DNA of 64,000 nucleotides from an uncultured Fibrobacter sp. (GTDB taxonomy: Bacteria; Fibrobacterota; Fibrobacteria; Fibrobacterales; Fibrobacteraceae): positions 1 to 64,000 of the forward strand of contig CAKUTF010000006.1 of the NCBI GenBank assembly GCA_934691725.1, written 5' to 3'. The translations under genes and the position numbers were made by a program. Below are positions 41,835 through 50,254 of this stretch, one piece after another. Position 1 is the stretch's first letter, and every line of letters starts with the position of its first letter. The notes beneath the pieces were generated by a model. The model saw only the letters and a program-made list of their open reading frames with translations, searched no databases and was not told where the DNA came from.

Positions 41835-43459
41835 GCTTTCTTCTTCGAACGGTTCCTTACTTTCAAAACCAGAAGACCAACAACAATTAACGCACCGCCT
41901 ACCAAAAGGGAAACCCCTGCGCTACGGACAAATCCCGCGACAATATATGTCACAAACGAAATGCCCGCGACAAAGAGGACATAGGGCAGCTGCGTGTTCA
42001 CATGGTTTACGTGGTTGCATTCCGCGCCTGCGCTTGCCATGATGGTCGTATCCGAAATCGGCGAACAATGGTCTCCGCAAACCGCTCCGGCCATACACGC
42101 CGAAATGGAAATGATCATCAAGCTGTAATCGATTCCGCCAAATGCCGCGACGACAATGGGAATCAGAATGCCGAACGTCCCCCAGGAAGTTCCCGTCGCA
42201 AACGCGAGAAGAGCCGCAATGACAAAAATGACAGCAGGCATCAGGTTCATCACACCGGCAGCTCCCCCGCTCACGATACCGGCAACAAATTCCTTCGCTC
42301 CGAGCGTATCCGTCACGCCTTTCAGCGTCCACGCCAAGCAGAGGATGAGAATCGCCGGAACCATCGCCTTGAAACCGTCGGGAACGCAGGCCATGCACTT
42401 GTTAAACCCGAGAACTCGACGGGACAGGTAAAAAATCAACGTCAAAACCAACGCAGCAAAAGAGCCGAGTACAAGGCCAATCGAAGCGTCGCTGCCGGCA
42501 AAGGCATCGACAAAACCCTTGGCATCTTTTCCGGAAGCGAAGAATCCACCCGTATAAATCATGCCTACCGTACAAAAAGTTATCAGAAGTACGATGGGAA
42601 CAACCAGGTCGAGGATATTTCCCTTGCCTTCCGGAGCGTTCATCGCATCCAGCTTCTCATCAAAGGATTCCTGCTCAGACTCGTATTTTTTCATCGGACC
42701 AAAATTCACCTTTCCGATAGCGACAATAAAAAGGGCGAGGAGAGTAAACAGTGCATAGAAATTAAACGGAATCGCCTTGATAAAGAGTCCAAGACCGTCT
42801 TCCCCTTCAACAAAGCCCGAAACGGCTGCCGCCCACGAACTGATCGGAGCGATGATGCAGACAGGAGCCGCCGTCGAATCAATCAGGTAAGCGAGCTTTT
42901 CACGGCTCACCTTAAACCTGTCCGTCACCGGACGCATCACGCTTCCCACAGTCAGGCAGTTGAAATAATCATCGATAAAAATCAGGATACCGAGACAAAT
43001 CGTCGCCACCTGGGCGCCGACTTTCGACTTGATATGCAACCGCGCCCAGTTTCCAAAAGCCGCCGAGCCGCCAGCGCGATTCATCAGCGTCACCATCGTC
43101 CCCAGAATGACCAGGAAGAAAAGGATGCCGATATTCCACGGATCCGCCACCTTCGCGACAAGACCGTCTTTAAATGTCGCATCCAGAAATGCGGAAAAGC
43201 TTCCCTGGCTGATGAACAGCCCTCCGATCAAGACACCGATAAAAAGCGACGAATAGACTTCTTTCGTAATCAAGGCGAGCGCAATCGCCACAATCGGAGG
43301 CACAAGCGACCAAAACGTCCCGTGTTGGAAAATCCAGTTCGACGTTTCGACAAGGTTCGCCACCGAATCAGCGGCGACGGTCCCTACAGAGAGGGCGACA
43401 TTCGCAAGCGTATCAGCCGCATTCGGAACGACCTGAGATAGAGTATCCAACGCATCCAT
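41831..43459 (-). CDS. nhaC: Na+/H+ antiporter, NhaC family
   Basis: The 542-aa membrane protein has about 12 segments and the NhaC/YuiF signature FIDDYFNCLTVGSVMRPVTD and GDHCSPISDTTIMASAG. These proteins exchange sodium for protons, or in some cases amino acids, across the inner membrane and help sodium and pH balance in rumen-like media. The N-terminal 45 residues form an extra amphipathic segment. A 57-aa gene ends two bases before the ATG, so both are in one operon. The symbol names the family; the substrate is an inference. Confidence 0.85.
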   Translation of the reverse strand: MDALDTLSQVVPNAADTLANVALSVGTVAADSVANLVETSNWIFQHGTFWSLVPPIVAIALALITKEVYSSLFIGVLIGGLFISQGSFSAFLDATFKDGLVAKVADPWNIGILFFLVILGTMVTLMNRAGGSAAFGNWARLHIKSKVGAQVATICLGILIFIDDYFNCLTVGSVMRPVTDRFKVSREKLAYLIDSTAAPVCIIAPISSWAAAVSGFVEGEDGLGLFIKAIPFNFYALFTLLALFIVAIGKVNFGPMKKYESEQESFDEKLDAMNAPEGKGNILDLVVPIVLLITFCTVGMIYTGGFFASGKDAKGFVDAFAGSDASIGLVLGSFAALVLTLIFYLSRRVLGFNKCMACVPDGFKAMVPAILILCLAWTLKGVTDTLGAKEFVAGIVSGGAAGVMNLMPAVIFVIAALLAFATGTSWGTFGILIPIVVAAFGGIDYSLMIISISACMAGAVCGDHCSPISDTTIMASAGAECNHVNHVNTQLPYVLFVAGISFVTYIVAGFVRSAGVSLLVGGALIVVGLLVLKVRNRSKKKA

Positions 43460-43461
43460 GA

Positions 43462-43635
43462 TTACTTTCCTTTCGGGGTTAGGGATTCCAGCGGTTTTTC
43501 CACACCGGCTTCTTCCAGTTTTTCCAATACGGTAATCGCATAGTTCACCGCATCGAGCGAACGGGAACTCGCATAAACTTTCAAATCGTTCAGAGCGCGA
43601 ATCGCTCTCTGGTTTGTCATCGGTTTTTCGGACAT
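43462..43635 (-). CDS. Small protein of 57 aa upstream of nhaC
   Basis: This short gene starts MSEKPMTNQRAIRALNDL and ends PLESLTPKGK. A strong AGGAGG site stands at the right distance from the ATG at 43635, and the TAA is only two bases before the nhaC-type start, so it is likely translated and coupled to it. The middle (about residues 8-42) looks like an amphipathic helix; there is no signal peptide, membrane segment or cysteine. I know no family for it. A regulator or accessory subunit of the antiporter, or simply an independent small protein, are the main possibilities. Confidence 0.7.
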   Translation of the reverse strand: MSEKPMTNQRAIRALNDLKVYASSRSLDAVNYAITVLEKLEEAGVEKPLESLTPKGK

Positions 43636-43794
43636 CGATTCCTCCTATGAAATCAAACGTTCGTTCAATGTTAAAAAATTATTCTCCAATCGGAAGACAA
43701 AAAATTCGTTTGTTTGAAATTTTCCGAACCGATAGTCCCCAATTCAGGACAATTTTGTGAAAACCGGTTTTCAACCCAAAATTCCGTTTAAAAC

Positions 43795-43849
43795 AAAAAC
43801 AGCCCTTTCGTCACACCGCCTTTTGCAAAGGACAGCCAACGAAAGAGCT
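43795..43849 (-). terminator. Rho-independent terminator after acpP
   Basis: On the minus strand AGCTCTTTCGT pairs with ACGAAAGGGCT (11 positions with one G-U type mismatch) and is followed by a T-rich stretch. It lies about 20 bp after the acpP stop. Confidence 0.7.
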
Positions 43850-43867
43850 GCTTCGAGAATCCGGAAA

Positions 43868-44113
43868 TTACTTGTTGAGCTTGTTCTGGATGTAGGAAAG
43901 AACGTCGGATACCTTGATGAACTTTTCGGCGTCTTCATCGAGAATTTCGATGTCGAATTCGTCTTCGAGAGCCATCACGAGTTCCACGCGGTCGAGGGAA
44001 TCGGCTCCGAGATCGTTCACGAAGGAAGCGTCGCGGGTCACGTCTTCCGGCTTCACACCGAGCTTTTCGACGACAACAGCCGTAATTTTCTTGAGAAGTT
44101 CTTCTTCAGTCAT
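43868..44113 (-). CDS. acpP: Acyl carrier protein
   Basis: The 81-aa acidic protein has the phosphopantetheine attachment site GADSLDRVEL (Ser in DSL). It carries growing acyl chains during fatty acid synthesis. It is third in the fabD-fabG-acpP operon, 56 bp after fabG, and is followed by a terminator; fabF, which often comes next, is not there. Confidence 0.97.
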   Translation of the reverse strand: MTEEELLKKITAVVVEKLGVKPEDVTRDASFVNDLGADSLDRVELVMALEDEFDIEILDEDAEKFIKVSDVLSYIQNKLNK

Positions 44114-44169
44114 TTTTAACTCCGTTTGAGGTTTTGTGAAAAGTTAGAAACTTTTTGTAAAATATCAAG

Positions 44170-44910
44170 TCACGCCCCGAGACCGCCATCGACCCCGAGG
44201 ACCTGTCCCGTGATATAGGCGGCTTCGTCGGATACCAGGAAAGCGACCGCGTTTGCGACGTCTTTCGGCTGGCCGATTCGCTGTACCGGGATGGAATTCT
44301 TGAATTTTTCGAGCATTTCCGGGGAAAGCTTCGCCGTCATGTCCGTGCCGATGAATCCCGGAGCGACCGCGTTCACGGTAATCCCGCGAGCGGCAAATTC
44401 CATCGCGTTCGTCTTGGTAAGCCCGATGATGCCCGCCTTGGACGCCGCATAATTGGACTGCCCCGCCTGGGCGCGAATCCCGTTGATGCTCGCCATGTTG
44501 ACGATGCGGCCAGTCCGACGCCCCATCATGTGACGGGCAACCGCCCGTGTGCAGAGGAACGCCGAGCGGAGATTCGTACGAATCACGTCGTCAAAATCCG
44601 CGTCCTTCATCCGCATCACCAGACCGTCCCGGGTAATCCCCGCGTTGTTCACCAAAATATCGATCTGTCCAAAGGCTTCGAGTATCGCCTTGAACGTCGA
44701 AGCGACCTGCTCGGAATCCGAGACATCGCACGCATAGCTTTTTACTTCAGAACCGGTCTCGCCAGCCATCTGCGACGCAAGTTCTTCGCGCTCCGCAGTC
44801 GAAACCAGAGCGACCCGCGCTCCAAGGGAAGCGAGCGTCCGGGCGATTTCAAATCCGATGCCGCGAGAAGCGCCCGTCACAACGGCGACTTTACCTTTCA
44901 AATCAATCAT
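44170..44910 (-). CDS. fabG: 3-oxoacyl-[acyl-carrier-protein] reductase
   Basis: The 246-aa short-chain dehydrogenase has the NADPH loop TGASRGIG, NNAG, and the catalytic S...Y...K triad (NMASINGIRAQAGQSNYAASKAG, residues about 138-159, given as start and end). It reduces beta-ketoacyl-ACP in fatty acid elongation. The ATG at 44910 overlaps the fabD stop (ATGA); the longer frame to 45042 lies in fabD and is rejected. Length and C-terminal VLGVDGGLGA are typical of FabG. Confidence 0.96.
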   Translation of the reverse strand: MIDLKGKVAVVTGASRGIGFEIARTLASLGARVALVSTAEREELASQMAGETGSEVKSYACDVSDSEQVASTFKAILEAFGQIDILVNNAGITRDGLVMRMKDADFDDVIRTNLRSAFLCTRAVARHMMGRRTGRIVNMASINGIRAQAGQSNYAASKAGIIGLTKTNAMEFAARGITVNAVAPGFIGTDMTAKLSPEMLEKFKNSIPVQRIGQPKDVANAVAFLVSDEAAYITGQVLGVDGGLGA

Positions 44911-45836
44911 AGCGACCCCTTCAAAGCCAGGACCGATTCGACGGATTCCACGGCTGAAAATTTCACCGAGCGGTCGATCTTCCGCTGAAGTCCCGCAAGC
45001 ACATGACCCACGCCGACTTCCACGCCGGCTGTAACGCCGCATTCCCGGATAGCATACGCCATCGATTCGCTCCAGCGAACCGGACTTACCAGTTGGCGCA
45101 CGAGCAATTCGCGAATTTCCTTCGCATCCGTCACCGAGGACGCGGTCACGTTCGCAACCAGAGGCTTCTGCAAATCATGGAAAGCCGTCTTTTCAATCGC
45201 TTCGGCAAGCCCCGCCTGGGCGCTTTGCATCAGAGGACTGTGGAAGGCTCCCGAAACAGCGAGCGGGACCGCCTTGACCCCCTGGGCAGAACAGTTCTCC
45301 ACCAGCTTCGCCACCGCATCGACTTCGCCCGAAACAACAATCTGGCCGGGACAGTTGTAATTCGCCGGAACGACCAGTCCGACGTCCTTGACGCCGTCGC
45401 AGAGTTCCAGCACCTTTTCATCGCTTGCGCCGATAACCGCCGCCATCGCCCCCGGATGTTCCGAACCGGCTTTCGCCATCAGCGAACCGCGCAAACGCAC
45501 CAGCTTCAGACCGTCTTCAAAAGAGAATCCGCCCGCAGCGCAAATCGCGGAATACTCGCCAAGGGAATGCCCGGCGACAACATCAAAGCCGATTCCTTCG
45601 GACTTGAGGACTTCCAGAACCATCATCGACGAAACGAACAGGGCGGGCTGTGTATTTGCCGTCATCTTCAAGTCCGCTTCGGGACCTTCGAACATCACTT
45701 TCGAAAGGGAAAAGCCGAGCGTATCGTCCGCCTTTTCAAGCAAGAGCTTTGCCGGGGCAAACGCTTCGGAAAGAGCCTTGCCCATGCCCACATATTGGGC
45801 GCCTTGACCGGGAAATACAAAAATGGTTTTCGACAT
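44907..45836 (-). CDS. fabD: Malonyl-CoA-ACP transacylase
   Basis: The 309-aa enzyme loads malonate onto ACP. It has the N-terminal FVFPGQGAQYVGMG and nucleophile GHSLGEYSA, the ARGLMQ-like RLRGSLM, and GVEVGVG near the end. I start it at 45836 because GGAG stands six bases upstream; a TTG four codons earlier lies on that site. It is the first gene of the fabD-fabG-acpP operon, separated from plsX by a terminator. Confidence 0.95.
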   Translation of the reverse strand: MSKTIFVFPGQGAQYVGMGKALSEAFAPAKLLLEKADDTLGFSLSKVMFEGPEADLKMTANTQPALFVSSMMVLEVLKSEGIGFDVVAGHSLGEYSAICAAGGFSFEDGLKLVRLRGSLMAKAGSEHPGAMAAVIGASDEKVLELCDGVKDVGLVVPANYNCPGQIVVSGEVDAVAKLVENCSAQGVKAVPLAVSGAFHSPLMQSAQAGLAEAIEKTAFHDLQKPLVANVTASSVTDAKEIRELLVRQLVSPVRWSESMAYAIRECGVTAGVEVGVGHVLAGLQRKIDRSVKFSAVESVESVLALKGSL

Positions 45837-45875
45837 CGTTTTCTCCAAAATAAATTATCGAAAGGAAACCGGAAC

Positions 45876-45907
45876 AAAAAATGTCCGAAAACGCACCGCT
45901 TCGGACA
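45876..45907 (-). terminator. Rho-independent terminator between plsX and fabD
   Basis: TGTCCGAA (45882-45889) pairs perfectly with TTCGGACA (45900-45907) around a 10-nt loop, and the minus strand continues into T6 (45881-45876). The plsX operon ends here; the fabD promoter must lie between the hairpin and 45837. Confidence 0.75.
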
Positions 45908-45997
45908 AAATCTTAAACTTTTGTTCAATAACCTTTGTCTTCATTCCCTGGACTTTCTGACCAAAACGGTCAAAGAACAGGGAAATCCAAGACTTCA

Positions 45998-46966
45998 TTA
46001 GGCTTCAATACCCGCAAGTTTCTGCCCGATTTTTTCGGGGACCTTGTTGGCGGCAAAAGTATAGGCGACCTTCAAGGCCTGTTCGATTGCTTTTGCGTCA
46101 GAACGCCCGTGGGCGATGATGCCTGTCCCCTTGAGCCCGAGCAGGAGCGCTCCACCGGTATTGCGGTAATCCCATGCTTCGTTGAACTTCCGACCGGCCG
46201 GTGTATCGATAACGCCAAAAGTCTTTGTGTGCAATTCGTAGAAGCCCTCGTACATCTTCAGCAGGACATTGCCGACAAAACCGGAGCAGACAATCACATC
46301 GGCCTTGCCCAAAAGGACGTCGCGTCCTTCGATATTGCCGATAAAGTTTACCGGAGCCGTCTTCAGGAGCTGGTGAGCCTCCTGGACTGCCAGAGGACCT
46401 TTCTTCTCCTCTTCGCCCATGTTCAAGAGACCGACTTTCGGATTCTCGATGCCCAGATGGCTTTCCGCAAAGACGGATCCCGCAAGAGCAAAATCCTTCA
46501 GGACAACCGGCTTCTCATCGACATTCGCCCCGGCATCGACTAAAACGCTGTGCCCCGTAGCCGTCGGAATGATGCATCCGATAGGCGGACGGGCAAAATT
46601 CTCACTCGTGCGACCGAGAATCATCAGACACGAAGCCATCATCGCACCGGAATTTCCAGCGGAAACGCTCGCCTGGACAAGCCCTTTCTTTTGAAGGGCC
46701 ACGCACATCACAAGGCCGGAGCGCTGCTTCTTGCGGAGGACTTCCGTCGGATGCTCGTCCATGGCGACCATTTCGGGAGCATCGACCACCTGAATCAGCT
46801 TACCTTCGTAACCGAACTGACTTAGCTTTGCCTTTACTTCGGCCTCGGGACCGCACAGGACAACGCAAAACTTTCCTTCGGAACTGTTCACGGCATTGAT
46901 TGCGCCCTGGACCACAACGTCCGGGGCGTTATCGCCACCAAAAGCATCAAGGGCAATGCTAATCAT
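45998..46966 (-). CDS. plsX: Phosphate acyltransferase PlsX
   Basis: The 322-aa enzyme turns acyl-ACP into acyl-phosphate for phospholipid synthesis. SIALDAFGGDNAP at the start, SAGNSGAMM in the middle and DVIVCSGFVGNVLLKMYEG are family hallmarks. It lies 30 bp after rpmF, the standard rpmF-plsX order. The next gene expected, fabH, is missing; a terminator and then fabD follow. Confidence 0.96.
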   Translation of the reverse strand: MISIALDAFGGDNAPDVVVQGAINAVNSSEGKFCVVLCGPEAEVKAKLSQFGYEGKLIQVVDAPEMVAMDEHPTEVLRKKQRSGLVMCVALQKKGLVQASVSAGNSGAMMASCLMILGRTSENFARPPIGCIIPTATGHSVLVDAGANVDEKPVVLKDFALAGSVFAESHLGIENPKVGLLNMGEEEKKGPLAVQEAHQLLKTAPVNFIGNIEGRDVLLGKADVIVCSGFVGNVLLKMYEGFYELHTKTFGVIDTPAGRKFNEAWDYRNTGGALLLGLKGTGIIAHGRSDAKAIEQALKVAYTFAANKVPEKIGQKLAGIEA

Positions 46967-46996
46967 GGAAGATACTCCTTTATGGAAACTAAAGAA

Positions 46997-47179
46997 TTAG
47001 GCTTCTTGGATGTGGACAACTTCCACACCGTTGTAATAACCGCAAACCGGGCACACGCGGTGCGGACGCTTTGCAGAACCGCAATGATCGCAGGTAGCGA
47101 GCGCCGGAGCTTCGAGCTTCCAGTGCGTACGACGCTTGTCACGACGGGCTGTCGATGTTTTTCTTTTTGGTACGGCCAT
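46997..47179 (-). CDS. rpmF: 50S ribosomal protein L32
   Basis: The 60-aa basic protein starts MAVPKRKTSTARRDKRRTHW and carries two CxxC pairs (CDHC and CPVC) for a zinc ion, so it is the zinc-binding C+ form of L32. AGGAG precedes the ATG. It lies between yceD and plsX, the widely conserved order. Confidence 0.97.
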   Translation of the reverse strand: MAVPKRKTSTARRDKRRTHWKLEAPALATCDHCGSAKRPHRVCPVCGYYNGVEVVHIQEA

Positions 47180-47214
47180 TTTGAACTCCTAATCGTTCGG
47201 CCCAAGTCCAAGAT

Positions 47215-47739
47215 TCATCCGTTCGGACGATTCATCCTGTCCTTGAGCGCTTTCAATTTTTCCCAACGAGGATCTTCACCGGGAACTTCCGACTTTTCGC
47301 CGGCTTCCCAGACAAAGTCCTTGTCCGGATCGTCCTTAACCGGATGGAGTGGTTCCTGGAGAATCACCAGTTGCCGCACGCATTCGGTCACATCCACATA
47401 GTCCTGGACGCTTGGAACGCGAAAACCGAAAGTCTCGTCGTCCGTATCGTCCAGTTCCTCTTCCGCTATCCCCGGAACGAGTTCCACCCAAAAACTGATC
47501 GGCGTCTCGAACGGACTGTCGAAAAGTTCCAGGGAGCGGGAGCACTCTAAAACCTGTACCCCGGAAAGAGTTCCCGCGAGGAGCCACTTGTTCGAACCGT
47601 CGGGGACAACCGAAAGTTCCGCGATAAGCGGTTCCTTGACGCGAAGTTCATCAAAAACATCCGCATCGAGAGAATCCTTTGCGAAGCTCAGCCGCAAAGA
47701 ACCGTCACAGGATGCGATTTTTGAAATCTCAATTCTCAA
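47215..47739 (-). CDS. yceD: YceD/DUF177 family protein
   Basis: The 174-aa protein matches YceD (DUF177) by its position before rpmF, a central segment where SRSLELFDSPFE takes the place of the family's CxRCL-type motif, and the C-terminal DPRWEKLKALK. YceD is linked to 23S rRNA accumulation. The start is a TTG at 47739 giving MRIEISK; a TATATT box stands 9 bases before it, so a short or absent leader is likely. Together with rpmF and plsX it forms an operon. Confidence 0.85.
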   Translation of the reverse strand: MRIEISKIASCDGSLRLSFAKDSLDADVFDELRVKEPLIAELSVVPDGSNKWLLAGTLSGVQVLECSRSLELFDSPFETPISFWVELVPGIAEEELDDTDDETFGFRVPSVQDYVDVTECVRQLVILQEPLHPVKDDPDKDFVWEAGEKSEVPGEDPRWEKLKALKDRMNRPNG

Positions 47740-47788
47740 GGTAGCGCAAATATACTAGAAAAAAATCATTCGGTCAATAAAGCCGGGC

Positions 47789-47818
47789 AAAAAACGCCTC
47801 GGAAGAGGGTGTTTTTTT
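47789..47818. terminator. Bidirectional terminator
   Basis: A run of A, the stem AACGCCTC / GAGGGTGTT (one bulge) and a run of seven T form a hairpin with U-tracts on either strand. It lies just after the stop of the lipoprotein gene at 47820-49163. Confidence 0.7.
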
Positions 47819-47819
47819 G

Positions 47820-49163
47820 CTAAAAGGCTCCGCTAGCCGCCATCGGCGGCGTATAAGTGAAACCCTGCTGCTTCAGCGTATCGCCCGCGGGAAGGCTCAC
47901 ATGGACAAACTTCACGTAATCCTCGGGTTTGAACTTGCCGGTTTTGAGATTCTTCACCACCAGTTCGTCACCCGAATAGAAGATGAAGTCCTGGGATCCG
48001 GACGGCAGGTTTTGCATCCAGACAGCGTCGCAGGAGTTCACCGTCAAGAAATTGCTCGTTCCCAAAAAGCCCACCCGGATGCCGTAAGTCCAGCACAGCG
48101 TGTCCGACCTGGATTCCCCGGCGCTGTTCGCGACAAGAAATACCTTGCCGAGAAAATTTGCCGAACGGCCCATCCAGACGGTATCGACAGGAACGTCGCC
48201 AACCGCGGAAAGAAGCGTTTCCCGTGTGATGTAGGAAGATGTTCCGGCAAGCGGTTGCCCAAGGGAATCCTCGCCTCGAAATTCCACGCGGAAACTGTCC
48301 GCGACAAGGCCTAGCGAAGGCGCGGAGACACTCCAGATTCCGTTTGAATCGGAGACCGCCTCGGAGACAAAGCCCTCCGACTTCGAAGTTCCGAGCCCAT
48401 AAAGATCCGTGACCACGTGGACGGCTACGCCTTTCAATGGCCTTCCCTTTTCATTCACCACGATACCCTTCAAGCGTCTGGTCTTCGTCGGTTCGTCTTT
48501 CGAAAGATCCCAGCGAAGGCTTCCGACATCGAGCGTATCGCCCGGAGAAAGCGAGACCGGAATTTTTCGGACGATGAGGGAATCCGCGTATCCGGCATCT
48601 CTCAGCTTGGCGACAGCGCCGGAATCCGCAGGTGAAACCGACAGACGGAAATTCCCTTCCGGAGCGAAAACCGCAAACGAATCCGGGGCGAAAATGTCGG
48701 CGAAGAATGTCGTCGAATCCAGCGAGACGAAAAAGTGCGAACCCATCCAGAGCGCGGAATCTTCGGCGTATTCCAGACGTCCGCGAAGAATGGCGGGCTT
48801 TTGCAGACGGACACTCAGCGATTCCGCCGACTTGACCGCCACATTCCGAAGCATCCGGACCTCTTGCAGGGAGGCGCTTTTCTCATACCGGAACTCGACG
48901 TTTACCGTATCCGCAAGGACGCTGTCGAAGGCAAAACTACCCGCCCCGTCGGTCGAAGTTTCAAGATACATCCGAGACGAGAAGCCGCGAGTCGCGACCT
49001 GGCGCACCAGAACTCCGCTCGCAACAGAGCTATCGGACAAAAGGACGGTTCCCGCAATCGTGTTTTCCGTATCGGTAGCCGTTCCCGCAACCTTGGAGCT
49101 TTCCGAACAGGACATGAACCAAAGACAAAGAAGAAGCGTGGTCAAGCAGCGATTAAACTTCAT
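47820..49163 (-). CDS. Lipoprotein with carboxypeptidase-regulatory-like domains
   Basis: The 447-aa lipoprotein (lipobox WFMSC) consists of beta-sandwich domains of the carboxypeptidase-regulatory/CnaB type: ENTIAGTVLLSDSSVASGVLV...DGAGSFAFDSVLADTVNVEF (about 32-95, in parts) and KGIVVNEKGRPLKGVAVHVV...DSNGIWSVSAP (about 230-290, in parts). The C-terminal 130 aa have two cysteines and no known domain. I start it at 49163, where AAGGAG stands upstream. It overlaps the TIGR02147 gene by 11 bp. In Fibrobacter, TIGR02147 genes are commonly followed by such lipoproteins; the pair may be functionally linked. Confidence 0.75.
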   Translation of the reverse strand: MKFNRCLTTLLLCLWFMSCSESSKVAGTATDTENTIAGTVLLSDSSVASGVLVRQVATRGFSSRMYLETSTDGAGSFAFDSVLADTVNVEFRYEKSASLQEVRMLRNVAVKSAESLSVRLQKPAILRGRLEYAEDSALWMGSHFFVSLDSTTFFADIFAPDSFAVFAPEGNFRLSVSPADSGAVAKLRDAGYADSLIVRKIPVSLSPGDTLDVGSLRWDLSKDEPTKTRRLKGIVVNEKGRPLKGVAVHVVTDLYGLGTSKSEGFVSEAVSDSNGIWSVSAPSLGLVADSFRVEFRGEDSLGQPLAGTSSYITRETLLSAVGDVPVDTVWMGRSANFLGKVFLVANSAGESRSDTLCWTYGIRVGFLGTSNFLTVNSCDAVWMQNLPSGSQDFIFYSGDELVVKNLKTGKFKPEDYVKFVHVSLPAGDTLKQQGFTYTPPMAASGAF

Positions 49164-50031
49164 CGTTTTCTCCTTCCTTGGCCGAGCTGAGACCGACGCA
49201 CGGGACACCCGGATTTTTTTCAAGTTCCTTGGACAGCGGAAAGAACTGGATGTTCAATTCGCAAATCATCGTTTCCCGTTCATCCGAACGAACGATATCG
49301 ACGATTTCCTTCCGAAAGGTATCAATTTTATGGATGATGCGTTCAAGCCCCTGGGGAGAAACGCTCATCGTGGTGCACGAAACGTTGCGGCGTTCCGTGC
49401 TGAAATAATCGACGGAAGCCTTGCCTAAGTCCATCATCTTTTTCTGGAAACCGTGCACGATGAACGGCGGAATCTCCCGCCCGCTCGTAATCGTCTTGTT
49501 CACGGACTTCCAGTGGCCGTTTTCCTTTTCGATAAGCCCCAGACCGGAAAGCAACCGGACAGCCTGCTTCGCCTGCGGAACGGAAATCCGCGGGTTGAGG
49601 AAAAGCGCAAGGTCCTGGTAATTGTCGGAAACATTCAAGACGGACAGCGCCTCGCGGACCGCGACATAATACCATTCCCTGTAATACTCCACCTGCTGGC
49701 GGGAAAGCGCCTTCGTCGTCTTGGGGAGGAGCGCGGACATCTGTTCAAAGATAGTCTGTTTGGATTCCGGGGTTTCTGCATGGGTGAAATCCACCATCAG
49801 GCTGAAATACCTTCCTTCCTTTTCGGAAAGCCCCAGCGCATGGATAAACTTCGGGACCATCTGCAGCGTAAGGGACTTGCGCCCCTTTACCAAATCCAGG
49901 TAAAGCCCGCTCGACGTGTAGCCGGCCCTTTTAGCAAACGCCCGGTACGAAAAATAACGCTGGACCGACTTGCGATACTCGTAATAATCCTGCAAATACT
50001 TCCGGTAATTGTAATAGGCAAACACGTTCAT
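49153..50031 (-). CDS. TIGR02147 family protein (Fibrobacter-type regulator)
   Basis: The 292-aa protein begins MNVFAYYNYRKYLQDYYEYRK and FSYRAFAKRAGYTSSGLYLDLVKGRKSLT, the N-terminal helix-turn-helix-like region of TIGR02147 (DUF4423), a family largely restricted to Fibrobacter with many paralogues per genome. The C-terminal half (about 170-270) has ERRNVSCTTMSVSPQGLERI, typical of the family. The members are taken to be DNA-binding regulators, but little is known. The gene overlaps a lipoprotein gene downstream by 11 bp. Confidence 0.9.
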   Translation of the reverse strand: MNVFAYYNYRKYLQDYYEYRKSVQRYFSYRAFAKRAGYTSSGLYLDLVKGRKSLTLQMVPKFIHALGLSEKEGRYFSLMVDFTHAETPESKQTIFEQMSALLPKTTKALSRQQVEYYREWYYVAVREALSVLNVSDNYQDLALFLNPRISVPQAKQAVRLLSGLGLIEKENGHWKSVNKTITSGREIPPFIVHGFQKKMMDLGKASVDYFSTERRNVSCTTMSVSPQGLERIIHKIDTFRKEIVDIVRSDERETMICELNIQFFPLSKELEKNPGVPCVGLSSAKEGENDEV

Positions 50032-50204
50032 AACGTCTTAAAAATACATTTTCCGCTTTTTTTGGGAACACTCCAGGCGGCAAAGTTTTGAAATAAAGCA
50101 AGGAATCTCGTACAAAAGAACAGTTTGGGAACGTTTTTCAATTCCAAAGGGGTGCTTTTTCGAAATTTTTTGTCTAATTTTGAGGAACACCCAATCCCAT
50201 CCTC

Positions 50205-50239
50205 GAATCCCGTTCTGCACAAAGGACGGGATTCTTTTT
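50205..50239 (+). terminator. Rho-independent terminator just before the hydrolase promoter
   Basis: GAATCCCGT (50205-50213) pairs perfectly with ACGGGATTC (50226-50234) and T5 follows on the plus strand. The upstream gene is on the minus strand, so this terminator must end a plus-strand RNA that starts within 50032-50200, or it may block transcripts that read into the hydrolase. Confidence 0.7.
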
Positions 50240-50254
50240 ATCTTATTCGCGATG
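50239..50254 (+). promoter_or_regulatory. -10 box next to start codon (hydrolase)
   Basis: TATCTT at 50239-50244 lies 7 nt before the ATG at 50252, right after the terminator T-tract. No Shine-Dalgarno sequence is present. Confidence 0.45.

Noticed and set aside
42002..43441. Plus-strand open frame of 479 codons opposite the nhaC gene
   Set aside because: Very rich in Arg, Asn and Asp, as expected for the antisense of membrane-helix codons; NhaC motifs are clear on the minus strand.
43640..43790. Riboswitch in the leader of the antiporter operon
   Set aside because: A long weak pairing (ATCGG with CCGAT) exists, but no known riboswitch consensus could be recognised.
45855..45998. 47-codon minus-strand frame starting on the plsX stop (TAATG)
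   Set aside because: The terminator hairpin between plsX and fabD lies inside it, so it would hardly be transcribed in full; sequence shows no family. Possible but not supported.
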